DNA of 21,341 nt from an uncultured Oxalobacter sp. (GTDB lineage Bacteria; Pseudomonadota; Gammaproteobacteria; Burkholderiales; Burkholderiaceae_D). The stretch covers positions 1 to 21,341 of the forward strand of contig CAJKQK010000033.1 in assembly GCA_905202055.1 (NCBI GenBank), written 5' to 3'. The position numbers and the translations under genes were made by a program. Positions 12,185 through 21,154 of the stretch are shown piece after piece; positions within the stretch are counted from its first letter, which is position 1, and each line of letters opens with the position of its first letter. The notes beneath the pieces are model-generated. The model was given only the letters and a program-made list of their open reading frames with translations. It did not search any database and was not told the origin of the DNA.

Positions 12185-15100
12185 ATGCTTATTCTCGCTG
12201 GCTCCAATGCCTTGTCCGCCTTTCGCGCCCGAAGACTTTTGTCCGCCTTGCAGGTGATCGATCCCGCCATTACGGGGGTAACGGCGCGCTATCTGCATTT
12301 TGTCGATGCTGCCGATGCCATTTCGAAAGAAAATCTTGACCGACTGAATGCGTTGCTGACGTATGGCGATCCGTTTGCCGGAAATGAAAAGGGGGACGAA
12401 TATGTAGTCGTCCCGCGTATCGGAACGATTTCCCCCTGGGCTTCCAAGGCGACGGACATTGTCCATAATTGCGGGATGAACGAAATCAAACGGGTGGAAC
12501 GTGGCATTTCATATCGTCTCCAGCGCCCCAAAAAGGGGGCTCCTCTTTCGGAAGATGCCCGTTTGCAATTGATGGACAAACTGCATGACCGTATGACGGA
12601 AATGGTTCTCGAAAAACGCAAGGATGCAGAGGCACTGTTTCAGGAACTGGAAGCGAAACCGCTCGAATATGTCGATGTCGTTGCGGGTGGAAAAGACGCG
12701 CTCGTCAAGGCCAACGGTGCGCTCGGACTGGCTTTGTCGGATGATGAAATCGATTATCTTTTCGACGCTTTTTCCAAAGCCGGGCGCAATCCGACGGATG
12801 TCGAACTGATGATGTTCGCACAGGCGAACAGTGAACACTGCCGACACAAGATTTTCAATGCCGACTGGACGATTGACGGGAAAGACCAGGCGAATTCGCT
12901 TTTTGCGATGATCCGCAATACGCACGAAAAGCATCCTGAAGGCACGATTGTCGCCTACAAAGACAATTCCTCGATTATCGAGGGTGCAAAGGTCATGCGC
13001 TTTTATCCGCAGGGTGGAAAAAACGGTTACATTTATCGTCCGAATGAAGAGCTGGCCCACATTCTGATGAAAGTGGAGACACATAACCACCCGACGGCGA
13101 TTTCTCCATTCCCGGGAGCGGCTACCGGTTCTGGTGGCGAGATCCGCGATGAAGGCGCAACTGGTCGCGGTGCGAAACCGAAGGCCGGTCTGACCGGTTT
13201 TACCGTTTCCAATCTGCAATTGCCGCAAGCACAACGCGACTGGGAAAATGTCGCTGACGTTGCCCGGGAAGAAAAAGCAGAAGGGCATGACGTTTACGGC
13301 AAGCCTGACCGGATCGCATCTCCATTGCAGATCATGATCGATGGCCCGATTGGTGGTGCGGCGTTCAATAATGAATTCGGTCGGCCGAATCTGACGGGGT
13401 ATTTTCGTACCTACGAGCAAAATGTGGACAATCAGGTTTTCGGTTATCACAAGCCGATCATGCTGGCGGGGGGCATCGGTTCCATTTCGGACTTGCATAC
13501 AAAGAAAAATGAATTGCCCGTCGGCACGCTGCTGATCCAGCTGGGTGGCCCGGGCATGCGTATCGGCATGGGTGGCGGCGCCGCTTCCTCGATGGCAACG
13601 GGTGCCAATACGGCGGATCTGGATTTCGATTCGGTCCAACGCGGCAATCCTGAAATGCAACGCCGTGCACAGGAAGTGATCAATGCCTGCTGGGCGATGA
13701 AAGAAAAGAATCCGATCCTGTCGATCCATGATGTCGGTGCAGGTGGCTTGTCGAACGCTTTCCCGGAAATCACGAATGACGCCAATCGCGGTGCGGTATT
13801 CGATCTGAGAAATGTCCCGCTGGAAGAGAGCGGTTTGTCACCTCGTGAAATCTGGAGTAATGAATCACAGGAACGCTATGTTCTGGCGGTCGGGCAGGAA
13901 AGCATTCAACTGTTCGACGATTTGTGCGGCCGTGAACGTTGCCCGTATTCCATCGTCGGTGTGGCAACGGAAGAAAGACAGCTGAAAGTCGTCGATCCCG
14001 AATATAACAACGAACCGGTCGATATGCCGATGGATGTGTTGCTCGGCAAACCACCGAAAATGCATCGCGACGTCACGCATGTTTCCCGCGATTATCCGGC
14101 CATCAGGCTCGACCATCTCGATATCGACAAGGTCGCCAAAGACGTGATGCTCCTGCCGACGGTGGGCGACAAATCTTTCCTGATCACAATAGGTGACCGT
14201 TCGGTTGGTGGCATGACGAGCCGTGACCAGATGGTCGGGCCATGGCAGGTGCCGGTTGCGGACTGCGCTGTGACGCTGATGAGTTTTGAAGGGTATGCAG
14301 GCGAAGCGATGGCGATGGGCGAAAGAACGCCACTGGCCGTTATCGACGCGCCTGCTTCGGGTCGTATGGCGATCGGGGAGGCGCTGACCAATATCGCATC
14401 CGCTCCGGTCAGGGACATTTCGGATATCAAACTGTCAGCCAACTGGATGGCAGCCTGCGGCCAGCCCGGTCAGGATGCAGCCCTGTTCGATACCGTCAAG
14501 GCAGTCGGCATGGATCTGTGCCCGGCACTGGGCATCAGCATCCCGGTCGGCAAGGATTCGCTCTCGATGAGAACGACATGGAAAGACGGGGAACAGGACA
14601 AGGACGTGATGTCGCCGGTCTCGCTGATCGTTTCCGCTTTTGCACCTGTACCTGACGTTCGTGGTGCACTGACGCCTTTATTGAATACGGAGGTGGGTGA
14701 AACAGTCTTGCTGCTGATCGATCTGGGACGCGGCAAGAACCGTATGGGCGCTTCCGCTCTGGCTCAGGTTACGCAACAGATTGGCTCAATTGTTCCGGAT
14801 GTCGATAGTGCTGACGACCTGAAAGCGTTCTTCACTGTTATCCAGAAACAAAACAAGGAAGACAGAATTCTTGCTTATCATGACCGTTCGGATGGTGGCT
14901 TGTTTGCGACCTTGTGTGAAATGGCTTTTGCCAGCCGTTCCGGCCTCTCAATCGATCTGGATTCGATTGTCGATGCGGCTGTTGAAAAAGGCACGGACAA
15001 GGAAAATATCCTGTCGGCACTGTTCAATGAGGAACTGGGAGCGGTTATCCAGATCCGTGTTGCAGACCTGAGAAAAATAAAAATGGCCTTGAAGAGGGCG

Positions 15101-16138
15101 GGGCTGGACAAGGCAACACATGTTCTGGGTACCGTTACCGAAGGTGAAACGCTGGAATTCAAATTGCGTGGTATGCCGGTTTATTCGCATTCCCGTGTCA
15201 ATCTGCATCGCCTGTGGAGTGAAACGAGTTGGCGTATCGCCCGTTTGCGCGACAATCCGGAATGTGCCGATATGGAATATGACCGTATTCTGGACGTGAC
15301 CGATACGGGAATGGCTCCGCTGGTGCCGTTCGATCTGGAAGAGGATATCGCTGCCCCATTTATCGGCAAGGGAGTTCGTCCGCAGGTCGCGATCCTGCGC
15401 GAACAGGGTTCCAACTCGCATGTCGAAACGGCTTACGTCATGCACAAGGCCGGTTTCGAGGCGATTGACGTGCACATGAGCGATTTGATCAGCGGACGCA
15501 TGTCGCTGGACGATTGCAAGGGGCTGATTGCCGTCGGTGGTTTTTCCTACGGTGACGTTCTGGGTGCTGGCGAAGGCTGGGCGAAAACGATCCTTTTCAA
15601 TGATATGCTGAAAGAGCAGTTCGAAACCTTCTTCATCCGTCAGGATACGTTTGCGCTCGGTATTTGTAACGGTTGCCAGATGATGAGCAGTCTGTCTTCC
15701 ATCATTCCCGGAGCTGAAGCATGGCCGAAATTCGTCCGTAACCGTTCGGAACAGTTCGAGGCGCGTTTTACGATGGTTGAGATTGCCAAATCTCCTTCCA
15801 TTTTCTTCAGTGGCATGGAGGGAACGAAAGCGCCTATCGTCGTTTCTCACGGTGAGGGGCGCGCCGATTTCTCGCAACAGGGCAATATGGACAAGGCACT
15901 GGTTGCCATGCGTTACATTGATCATAAGGGCATGCCGACGGAAATGTATCCGATGAATCCGAACGGATCGCCAGAGGGTATTACGTCGGTTACGACCGCC
16001 GATGGCCGCTTTACGGTATTGATGCCTCATGCTGAACGGGTCTTCAGGACGGTACAGCAATCCTGGGCACCTGATTTCTGGGCGGAAAGTTCTCCCTGGA
16101 TGCGTATGTTCCGCAATGCCCGCAAATGGATGGGCTGA
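12185..16138 (+). CDS. purL: Phosphoribosylformylglycinamidine synthase (single chain)
   Basis: This cytoplasmic enzyme makes formylglycinamidine ribonucleotide from FGAR, glutamine and ATP, the fourth step of purine synthesis. At 1,317 residues it is the large, fused form found in Gammaproteobacteria, Betaproteobacteria and eukaryotes, not the PurS/PurL/PurQ complex. The order is an N-terminal PurS-like part (1-150), a linker, two AIR-synthetase-like halves (about 200-700 and 700-1000) and a C-terminal glutaminase domain (from about 1060). Markers are Q-A-N-S-E-H-C-R-H-K, K-V-E-T-H-N-H-P-T near 295-303 with G-A-A-T-G-S-G-G-E-I-R-D-E-G, and V-G-K-D-S-L-S-M. The glutaminase triad is Cys1161 (G-I-C-N-G-C-Q), His1282 and Glu1284 (M-P-H-A-E-R). 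ATG 12185 lacks a strong ribosome binding site. It has its own likely promoter and a strong terminator, so it is probably monocistronic. Confidence 0.97.
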   Translation: MLILAGSNALSAFRARRLLSALQVIDPAITGVTARYLHFVDAADAISKENLDRLNALLTYGDPFAGNEKGDEYVVVPRIGTISPWASKATDIVHNCGMNEIKRVERGISYRLQRPKKGAPLSEDARLQLMDKLHDRMTEMVLEKRKDAEALFQELEAKPLEYVDVVAGGKDALVKANGALGLALSDDEIDYLFDAFSKAGRNPTDVELMMFAQANSEHCRHKIFNADWTIDGKDQANSLFAMIRNTHEKHPEGTIVAYKDNSSIIEGAKVMRFYPQGGKNGYIYRPNEELAHILMKVETHNHPTAISPFPGAATGSGGEIRDEGATGRGAKPKAGLTGFTVSNLQLPQAQRDWENVADVAREEKAEGHDVYGKPDRIASPLQIMIDGPIGGAAFNNEFGRPNLTGYFRTYEQNVDNQVFGYHKPIMLAGGIGSISDLHTKKNELPVGTLLIQLGGPGMRIGMGGGAASSMATGANTADLDFDSVQRGNPEMQRRAQEVINACWAMKEKNPILSIHDVGAGGLSNAFPEITNDANRGAVFDLRNVPLEESGLSPREIWSNESQERYVLAVGQESIQLFDDLCGRERCPYSIVGVATEERQLKVVDPEYNNEPVDMPMDVLLGKPPKMHRDVTHVSRDYPAIRLDHLDIDKVAKDVMLLPTVGDKSFLITIGDRSVGGMTSRDQMVGPWQVPVADCAVTLMSFEGYAGEAMAMGERTPLAVIDAPASGRMAIGEALTNIASAPVRDISDIKLSANWMAACGQPGQDAALFDTVKAVGMDLCPALGISIPVGKDSLSMRTTWKDGEQDKDVMSPVSLIVSAFAPVPDVRGALTPLLNTEVGETVLLLIDLGRGKNRMGASALAQVTQQIGSIVPDVDSADDLKAFFTVIQKQNKEDRILAYHDRSDGGLFATLCEMAFASRSGLSIDLDSIVDAAVEKGTDKENILSALFNEELGAVIQIRVADLRKIKMALKRAGLDKATHVLGTVTEGETLEFKLRGMPVYSHSRVNLHRLWSETSWRIARLRDNPECADMEYDRILDVTDTGMAPLVPFDLEEDIAAPFIGKGVRPQVAILREQGSNSHVETAYVMHKAGFEAIDVHMSDLISGRMSLDDCKGLIAVGGFSYGDVLGAGEGWAKTILFNDMLKEQFETFFIRQDTFALGICNGCQMMSSLSSIIPGAEAWPKFVRNRSEQFEARFTMVEIAKSPSIFFSGMEGTKAPIVVSHGEGRADFSQQGNMDKALVAMRYIDHKGMPTEMYPMNPNGSPEGITSVTTADGRFTVLMPHAERVFRTVQQSWAPDFWAESSPWMRMFRNARKWMG

Positions 16139-16160
16139 TGGCGTGTCTGGTGGGACCCTG

Positions 16161-16191
16161 AAAAACAGCCTGTATGAAACAGGCTGTTTTT
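16161..16191 (+). terminator. Intrinsic terminator of purL
   Basis: AAAAACAGCCTGT (16161-16173) pairs perfectly with its complement at 16179-16191 around a 5-base loop, giving 13 bp and ending in five T. It begins 22 bases after the purL stop. Confidence 0.92.
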
Positions 16192-16262
16192 CAATTGAAA
16201 CAGATTGTTTTATTTAAACCACAATGACAAAAGTTTCCGGGTATTCTTCGAAGTGAATGAAA

Positions 16263-16308
16263 TGCCTGCCAAGCCTTTCATTTTTGTTTCAATAAGGGCT
16301 TTCAGGCA
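16263..16308 (+). repeat. Nested inverted repeat upstream of alaS
   Basis: TGCCTG (16263-16268) pairs with CAGGCA (16303-16308), and inside it AAGCC (16271-16275) with GGCTT (16297-16301), around a 21-base T-rich loop. It lies between the purL terminator and the alaS -10 box. It could be a regulatory structure or operator, or chance. Confidence 0.35.
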
Positions 16309-16364
16309 GATTCAACCGTTCTTTTCGAACGTAAAACTGTCGGGTGTGTCTGGTTTTTTTCTTT

Positions 16365-16370
16365 TATAAT
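16365..16370 (+). promoter_or_regulatory. -10 box of the alaS promoter
   Basis: A perfect TATAAT after a T-rich run, with no good -35 at the usual distance (GGGTGT at 16342-16347). Transcription from about 16377 would give a 31-base leader before ATG 16408. It is probably the main promoter for alaS and the genes after it. Confidence 0.45.
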
Positions 16371-16407
16371 CGTTGTTTCAGCATTCTTGCCTACTTTCAA
16401 TACAAAA

Positions 16408-19020
16408 ATGAAATCTGCCGAAATTCGTCAAAAGTTTCTGAGTTTTTTTGAAGCCAAGGGCCATACTGTCGTCCGTTCGAGCCCGCTGGTACCAGCCAAC
16501 GACCCTACCCTGATGCTGACCAATGCAGGGATGGTGCAGTTCAAGGATGTTTTCCTGGGGCTCGACAAGCGTCCCTATACCCGTGCCACTTCCGTTCAAC
16601 GCTGTGTGCGTGCGGGTGGCAAGCATAACGATCTTGAAAACGTCGGCTATACGGCACGTCACCATACTTTCTTTGAAATGCTGGGCAATTTCAGTTTCGG
16701 CGATTATTTCAAGCGGGATGCCATTCATTACGCATGGGAACTGTTGACGACGGTTTACAAACTGCCTGCCGACAAGCTCTGGGCGACTGTATATCACGAA
16801 GACGACGAAGCATATGACATCTGGGCCAATGAAATCGGTTTGCCGAAAGACCGGATTGTCCGTATCGGGGACAACAAGGGAGCCCGTTATGCGTCGGACA
16901 ATTTCTGGCAGATGGCCGATACCGGTCCTTGTGGCCCGTGCAGCGAAATCTTTTACGATCACGGCCCTGATGTTGCCGGGGGACCTCCGGGAAGTCCTGA
17001 CGAAGACGGCGACCGTTACATCGAAATATGGAATCTCGTGTTCATGCAGTTCAATCGGGATGATCAGGGCAATATGACCCCCTTGCCAAGCCCTTGCGTC
17101 GATACCGGCATGGGACTGGAGCGTCTGGCGGCCGTCCTTCAGCATGTGCACAGCAATTATGAAATCGACCTGTTCCAGAACCTGATCAAGGCCGCTGCCC
17201 GCGAAACGGGTACGACCGATCTGACGAACAATTCCCTTAAAGTCATTGCCGACCATATCCGCGCGACGTCGTTCATGATCGTCGACGGGCTGATTCCGGG
17301 CAGCGACGGCCACGGTTACGTGTTGCGCCGCATTATCCGCCGCGCCTTGCGCCATGGTTACAAGCTCGGCCAGACCAAACCTTTCTTTTACAGGCTTGTT
17401 GAAGATCTCGTCAGGGAAATGGGGGCAGCCTATCCGGAACTGGTGGCGGCCGCCGGTTACGTACAGCGCGTTTTGCGCCATGAAGAAGAACGTTTTGGTG
17501 AAACGCTCGACAATGGCATGAAGATTCTGGAATCGGCGCTGTCGGACAGTTCGACAGTATTGAACGGTGAAACCGCCTTCACCCTTTACGATACCTACGG
17601 TTTTCCTCTGGATCTCACGGCTGACATCTGCCGCGAAAGAAACATGACAGTGGACGAAGCGGGTTTTGACGTTGCCATGGAAAAACAGAGAGCGACAGCC
17701 CGTGCTTCAGGCAAATTCAAGATGGCGGCCGCTCTGGAATATCACGGTGAAAAAACGCAGTTCGTCGGTTACGAACGGCTGGAAGAGACAGGTACTGTCG
17801 TGGCCTTGTATCGTGACGGGACACCGGTGGAAAAAATTGAGGCAGGCCAGAGCGGTGTCATCGTACTCGATACGACGCCGTTTTATGCTGAATCCGGCGG
17901 TCAGGTGGGCGACGTTGGCGCACTGGTCGGGAATAATGCGCGTTTTGAAGTCGAGGATACCCAGAAGATTCAGGCGGAGGTGGCAGGCCATCACGGCAAG
18001 CTCGTCAATGGAACGATTGCGATTGGTGACAAGCTCGATGCCCGCGTGAATATGGAAATGCGTGCCCAGACGATGCGTAACCATTCCGTCACCCATCTGA
18101 TGCACAAGGCGTTGCGTCAGGTTCTTGGCTCGCATGTCGCCCAGCGCGGTTCACTGGTCGATCCGGAAAAAACCCGTTTTGACTTCAGTCATAACGCACC
18201 GGTTACCGACGATGAAATCCGTCAGGTAGAAGAAATCGTCAACCGTGAAATCGTGGCGAACAACCCGACCGAAGCCCATCAGATGAGTTTTGACGAAGCG
18301 ATTGCACATGGTGCGACGGCGCTTTTCGGCGAAAAATATGGCGACGTCGTCCGTGTTCTGGATATTGGTTTTTCCTGCGAATTGTGCGGTGGCACGCACG
18401 TTTCACGGACCGGCGATATCGGTTTCTTCAAGATCGTTTCGGAAAGCGGTGTTGCCGCAGGTATCCGTCGTATTGAAGCGGTTACCGGCCTGGTGGCCAT
18501 GCAATGGGTTCAGGATATGGCCCGCAAGGTCGGTGAAGCGGCTTCTGCGCTGAAAACCCAGCCGGATGAACTGGTGAACCGTATCGTACAGGTTCAGGAT
18601 CATATCAAGGGTCTCGACCGTGAATTGTCTACACTGAAAGCGAAATTCGCTTCCAGCCAGGGCGACGATCTGGCTGACAAGGCAACAGACGTCAAGGGCG
18701 TCAAGGTGCTGGCTGCCATGATTGAAGGCGCTGATGTTCCGGGCTTGCGCAGCACGATGGACAAACTGAAAGACAAGCTGAAAACGGCGGCTATTGTTCT
18801 GGCAGCCGTCAATGACGGCAAGGTCAGCCTGATTGCAGGTGTCACATCCGATATGACGTCAAAACTGAAAGCGGGCGAACTGGTGAATCACGTTGCCAAA
18901 CAGGTTGGCGGCAAGGGCGGTGGACGTCCGGATATGGCACAGGCCGGCGGTACCGATCCGAGCGGTCTGGATGGCGCATTGAATAGTGTGGGAGGCTGGG
19001 TTCAGGAACGTCTGGGCTGA
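16408..19020 (+). CDS. alaS: Alanyl-tRNA synthetase
   Basis: A cytoplasmic class II synthetase that charges tRNA-Ala and clears mischarged Ser and Gly. The 870-residue length is normal. The catalytic core has R-S-S-P-L-V-P-A-N-D-P-T-L (class II motif region) and H-H-T-F-F-E-M-L-G-N-F-S-F-G (85-98). The editing site is intact: H559-S-V-T-H563 and C660-G-G-T-H664, the two zinc-type pairs of the family. The C-Ala domain ends with the glycine-rich K-Q-V-G-G-K-G-G-G-R-P-D-M-A-Q-A-G-G. I chose ATG 16408 because M-K-S-A-E-I-R-Q-K-F is the usual start of bacterial AlaS; TTG 16387 would add seven residues and sit too close to the -10 box. No obvious ribosome binding site precedes the ATG. The next gene starts nine bases after the stop, so alaS probably leads an operon. 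Confidence 0.97.
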   Translation: MKSAEIRQKFLSFFEAKGHTVVRSSPLVPANDPTLMLTNAGMVQFKDVFLGLDKRPYTRATSVQRCVRAGGKHNDLENVGYTARHHTFFEMLGNFSFGDYFKRDAIHYAWELLTTVYKLPADKLWATVYHEDDEAYDIWANEIGLPKDRIVRIGDNKGARYASDNFWQMADTGPCGPCSEIFYDHGPDVAGGPPGSPDEDGDRYIEIWNLVFMQFNRDDQGNMTPLPSPCVDTGMGLERLAAVLQHVHSNYEIDLFQNLIKAAARETGTTDLTNNSLKVIADHIRATSFMIVDGLIPGSDGHGYVLRRIIRRALRHGYKLGQTKPFFYRLVEDLVREMGAAYPELVAAAGYVQRVLRHEEERFGETLDNGMKILESALSDSSTVLNGETAFTLYDTYGFPLDLTADICRERNMTVDEAGFDVAMEKQRATARASGKFKMAAALEYHGEKTQFVGYERLEETGTVVALYRDGTPVEKIEAGQSGVIVLDTTPFYAESGGQVGDVGALVGNNARFEVEDTQKIQAEVAGHHGKLVNGTIAIGDKLDARVNMEMRAQTMRNHSVTHLMHKALRQVLGSHVAQRGSLVDPEKTRFDFSHNAPVTDDEIRQVEEIVNREIVANNPTEAHQMSFDEAIAHGATALFGEKYGDVVRVLDIGFSCELCGGTHVSRTGDIGFFKIVSESGVAAGIRRIEAVTGLVAMQWVQDMARKVGEAASALKTQPDELVNRIVQVQDHIKGLDRELSTLKAKFASSQGDDLADKATDVKGVKVLAAMIEGADVPGLRSTMDKLKDKLKTAAIVLAAVNDGKVSLIAGVTSDMTSKLKAGELVNHVAKQVGGKGGGRPDMAQAGGTDPSGLDGALNSVGGWVQERLG

Positions 19021-19029
19021 AAAAGGGTA

Positions 19030-19275
19030 ATGGAAGACAAAGAGGAAAAAAAGGTCGATCTGACAGTCGATGCCTGCGGGCTGAAATGTCCGATGCCGAT
19101 ATTGCGTGCCAAAAAGGCTTTGGCAAACATGGAATCGGGCCAGTTGCTGAAGGTGCTGGCGACCGATCCGGCGGCGGCTGCTGACTTTCATTTTTTCGGA
19201 CGTCAGACTGGAAATGAAGTCGTCGGTGAATCCGAAGATAAAGGCGTGTTTTCCATTATCGTGAAGCGCAAGTAA
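19030..19275 (+). CDS. TusA/SirA-family sulfur-carrier-like protein
   Basis: An 81-residue cytoplasmic protein of the TusA family. The hallmark is D-A-C-G-L-K-C-P-M-P at residues 14-23; Cys20, in the C-P-x-P motif, is the sulfur-carrying residue in TusA. Cys16, four residues earlier, is additional. True TusA passes sulfur from IscS to TusBCD for the 2-thiolation of tRNA wobble uridine, but many family members serve other sulfur routes, so the exact role is open. ATG 19030 has a good AAAGGG ribosome binding site and lies nine bases after alaS, indicating cotranscription. The etfB gene follows after 44 bases. The N-terminus has an unusual charged stretch (E-D-K-E-E-K-K) before the first strand. 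Confidence 0.85.
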   Translation: MEDKEEKKVDLTVDACGLKCPMPILRAKKALANMESGQLLKVLATDPAAAADFHFFGRQTGNEVVGESEDKGVFSIIVKRK

Positions 19276-19319
19276 ACAAGGCAAAAATGCGAACAAGTAT
19301 CATTTTTTGAGGTAAATGC

Positions 19320-20069
19320 ATGAAAATACTGGTGCCAGTCAAACGGGTTGTCGACTACAACGCCAAAATCCGGGTCAAGCCCGATGGCAGCGGCATTGAA
19401 ATGGATAACGTCAGGATGTCGATGAATCCGTTCGATGAAATCGCCGTTGAAGAAGCTGTCCGGCAAAAGGAAGCGGGCGTTGCTTCTGAAGTGGTCGCCG
19501 TTTCATGTGGTGTCGAAAAATCGCAGGATACCTTGCGTAATGCGATGGCTATCGGTGCCGATCGCGGCATTCTGGTCAAAACCGATGCAGAACTGCAGCC
19601 GCTGGCTGTTGCCAGACTGCTGGTGAAGCTGGTGGAAAAAGAACAGCCTGACCTCGTCATTCTCGGAAAGCAGGCAACGGATGACGATGCCAACCAGACC
19701 GGGCAAATGTTGGCGGCGCTCCTTGACTGGCCGCAGGCGACCTCGGTTTTCAAAGTGGCGGTTGAGAACGGAAAAGCCATTGTCACGCGCGAAATCGACG
19801 ATGGCGAAGAGACTCTCGCACTGGAATTGCCTGCTGTCATCACGGCTGATTTGCGCCTGAACGAGCCGCGTTACGTGACCTTGCCGAATATGATGAAGGC
19901 AAAGAAAAAGACGATTGATACGACAACACCGGATGAGTTGGGTGTTTCTGTTGACTCTCATCTGAAAACAGTGAAGGTTTCCGAACCTCCAATGCGTTCC
20001 GAAGTCCGGATGGTGCCGGATATTGCGACGCTGGTTGACCGGCTCAAGAATGAAGCCAAGGTAATTTGA
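19320..20069 (+). CDS. etfB: Electron transfer flavoprotein, beta subunit
   Basis: EtfB pairs with EtfA to carry electrons from acyl-CoA and other flavin dehydrogenases to the quinone pool through ETF:quinone oxidoreductase. The 249-residue length is normal. The N-terminus K-I-L-V-P-V-K-R-V-V-D-Y-N begins the nucleotide-binding fold. The family segments M-N-P-F-D-E-I-A-V-E-E-A (36-47), G-A-D-R-G-I-L-V-K and L-G-K-Q-A-T-D-D-D-A-N-Q-T-G-Q-M (near 117-132) place the AMP site. The ETF-beta signature L-R-L-N-E-P-R-Y-V-T-L-P-N near 178-190 is present. ATG 19320 has GAGGT six bases upstream, a clear ribosome binding site. It is followed 53 bases later by etfA. No acyl-CoA dehydrogenase or ETF:quinone oxidoreductase gene is in view, so the electron donor is unknown. 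Confidence 0.96.
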   Translation: MKILVPVKRVVDYNAKIRVKPDGSGIEMDNVRMSMNPFDEIAVEEAVRQKEAGVASEVVAVSCGVEKSQDTLRNAMAIGADRGILVKTDAELQPLAVARLLVKLVEKEQPDLVILGKQATDDDANQTGQMLAALLDWPQATSVFKVAVENGKAIVTREIDDGEETLALELPAVITADLRLNEPRYVTLPNMMKAKKKTIDTTTPDELGVSVDSHLKTVKVSEPPMRSEVRMVPDIATLVDRLKNEAKVI

Positions 20070-20078
20070 ACCGAGCAA

Positions 20079-20102
20079 GCCGTTTATCAGGCCGTTTATC
20101 AA
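20079..20102 (+). repeat. 12-bp tandem duplication between etfB and etfA
   Basis: GCCGTTTATCAG (20079-20090) is repeated as GCCGTTTATCAA (20091-20102), differing only in the last base. It lies in the 53-base gap between the two etf genes, just before the etfA ribosome binding site. Confidence 0.8.
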
Positions 20103-20122
20103 GTTTCAATACAGGATCAGAA

Positions 20123-21058
20123 ATGCCCATACTTGTTGTTGCAGAACACGACAATCAATCTTTGAAGAACGGCACTTACCATGCCGTTTCTGCCGCTGCC
20201 TTGTGCGGACAGGACGTTCATGTTCTGGTTGCCGGTTCCGATTGCCGGGGTGTCGCTGAAAAAGCGGCGAAAATCGCAGGTGTCGCCAAAGTGCTGATGG
20301 CGGATGCCACCCATCTGGAACACGGCTTGCCGGAGGACGTTGCCGCACAGGTCTTGTCCATCGCCGGAGGAGGGTATACCCATATTCTTGTGGGGGCCAC
20401 GTCATTCGGCAAGGCCATGATGCCCCGTGTGGCGGCAAAACTGGATGTCAACCAGATTTCCGAGATCACGAAAGTGGTGTCAGTCGATACGTTCGAGAGG
20501 CCTGTTTACGCGGGCAATGCCATTGCAACGGTACAGTCGTCGGATCCGGTCAAGGTCATTACTGTCAGGACGACGGCGTTCGCGTCTGCAGCGGAGGAGG
20601 GCAGTGCGGCTCCAGTCGAACCGGTTGCGACCGTTGCCGGAAATGGCAAATCAACCTATCTCTCCCATCAGGTCGACAAGTCGCACCGCCCCGAATTGTC
20701 CAGTGCGAAAATTGTCGTGGCGGGAGGGCAAGGTGTCGGTTCCGCGGAAAATTTCAAACTGATCGAGCAGCTGGCGGACAAACTGGGTGCGGCTGTCGGC
20801 GCGTCCCGTTCCGCGGTAGACGCCGGTTTCATTTCCAATGATTTGCAGGTGGGGCAGACCGGCAAGATCGTCGCTCCAGACCTGTATATTGCTGTCGGCA
20901 TTTCGGGAGCCGTCCAGCACGTTGCCGGCATCAAGGATGCCAGGACTATCGTGGTGATCAATCAGGACCCTGATGCGCCGATTTTCCTGACAGCCGATTA
21001 CGGTATTGTGGGAGATTTGAACAAGCTGGTTCCGGAACTGATTGCCGCTCTGGATTAA
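20123..21058 (+). CDS. etfA: Electron transfer flavoprotein, alpha subunit
   Basis: EtfA holds the redox FAD of the EtfAB dimer. The protein has 311 residues, normal for the family. The N-terminal part (1-190) begins M-P-I-L-V-V-A-E-H and carries the ETF fold with H-I-L-V-G-A-T-S-F-G. The C-terminal FAD domain (about 195-311) is complete: V-V-A-G-G-Q-G-V-G, G-A-S-R-S-A-V-D-A-G-F, Q-V-G-Q-T-G-K, G-I-S-G-A-V-Q-H and N-Q-D-P-D-A-P-I with A-D-Y-G-I-V-G-D. I chose ATG 20123 because AGGA lies about seven bases upstream and M-P-I-L-V is the usual N-terminus; a longer TTG start at 20066 would run through the tandem repeat and overlap etfB. It is cotranscribed with etfB. A GC-rich hairpin (21063-21081) follows but has no adjoining U tract. 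Confidence 0.96.
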   Translation: MPILVVAEHDNQSLKNGTYHAVSAAALCGQDVHVLVAGSDCRGVAEKAAKIAGVAKVLMADATHLEHGLPEDVAAQVLSIAGGGYTHILVGATSFGKAMMPRVAAKLDVNQISEITKVVSVDTFERPVYAGNAIATVQSSDPVKVITVRTTAFASAAEEGSAAPVEPVATVAGNGKSTYLSHQVDKSHRPELSSAKIVVAGGQGVGSAENFKLIEQLADKLGAAVGASRSAVDAGFISNDLQVGQTGKIVAPDLYIAVGISGAVQHVAGIKDARTIVVINQDPDAPIFLTADYGIVGDLNKLVPELIAALD

Positions 21059-21062
21059 ATCC

Positions 21063-21081
21063 GCCTTTGCTGAGCGAAGGC
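21063..21081 (+). terminator. Possible etfA terminator hairpin
   Basis: GCCTTTGC (21063-21070) pairs with GCGAAGGC (21074-21081), including one G-U pair, around TGA, four bases after the etfA stop. A-rich rather than U-rich sequence follows, so termination is uncertain. Confidence 0.4.
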
Positions 21082-21154
21082 AAATTGAACAATAAATTTG
21101 AATTTTAATATTAGTCAGGAAAACGGATTGAATGCATTCCGTTAAAAAAACGGT

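Noticed and set aside
12509..13729. 406-codon open frame on the minus strand inside purL
   Set aside because: It is antisense to a complete, well-conserved purL, and its translation is rich in Arg, His and Ile with no domain; it is a codon-bias shadow.
14948..16060. 370-codon open frame on the minus strand inside purL
   Set aside because: It lies opposite the glutaminase part of purL, where all catalytic residues are intact; no independent evidence for a gene.
16378..17481. 367-codon open frame on the minus strand inside alaS
   Set aside because: It is a shadow of conserved alaS coding sequence with no recognisable protein features.
21111..21126. AGTCAGGA resembling the start of a B12 box of cobalamin riboswitches, upstream of the nrdJ-like gene
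   Set aside because: The rest of the box does not match, only about 55 bases separate it from the etfA stop, and the other conserved riboswitch blocks are not visible.
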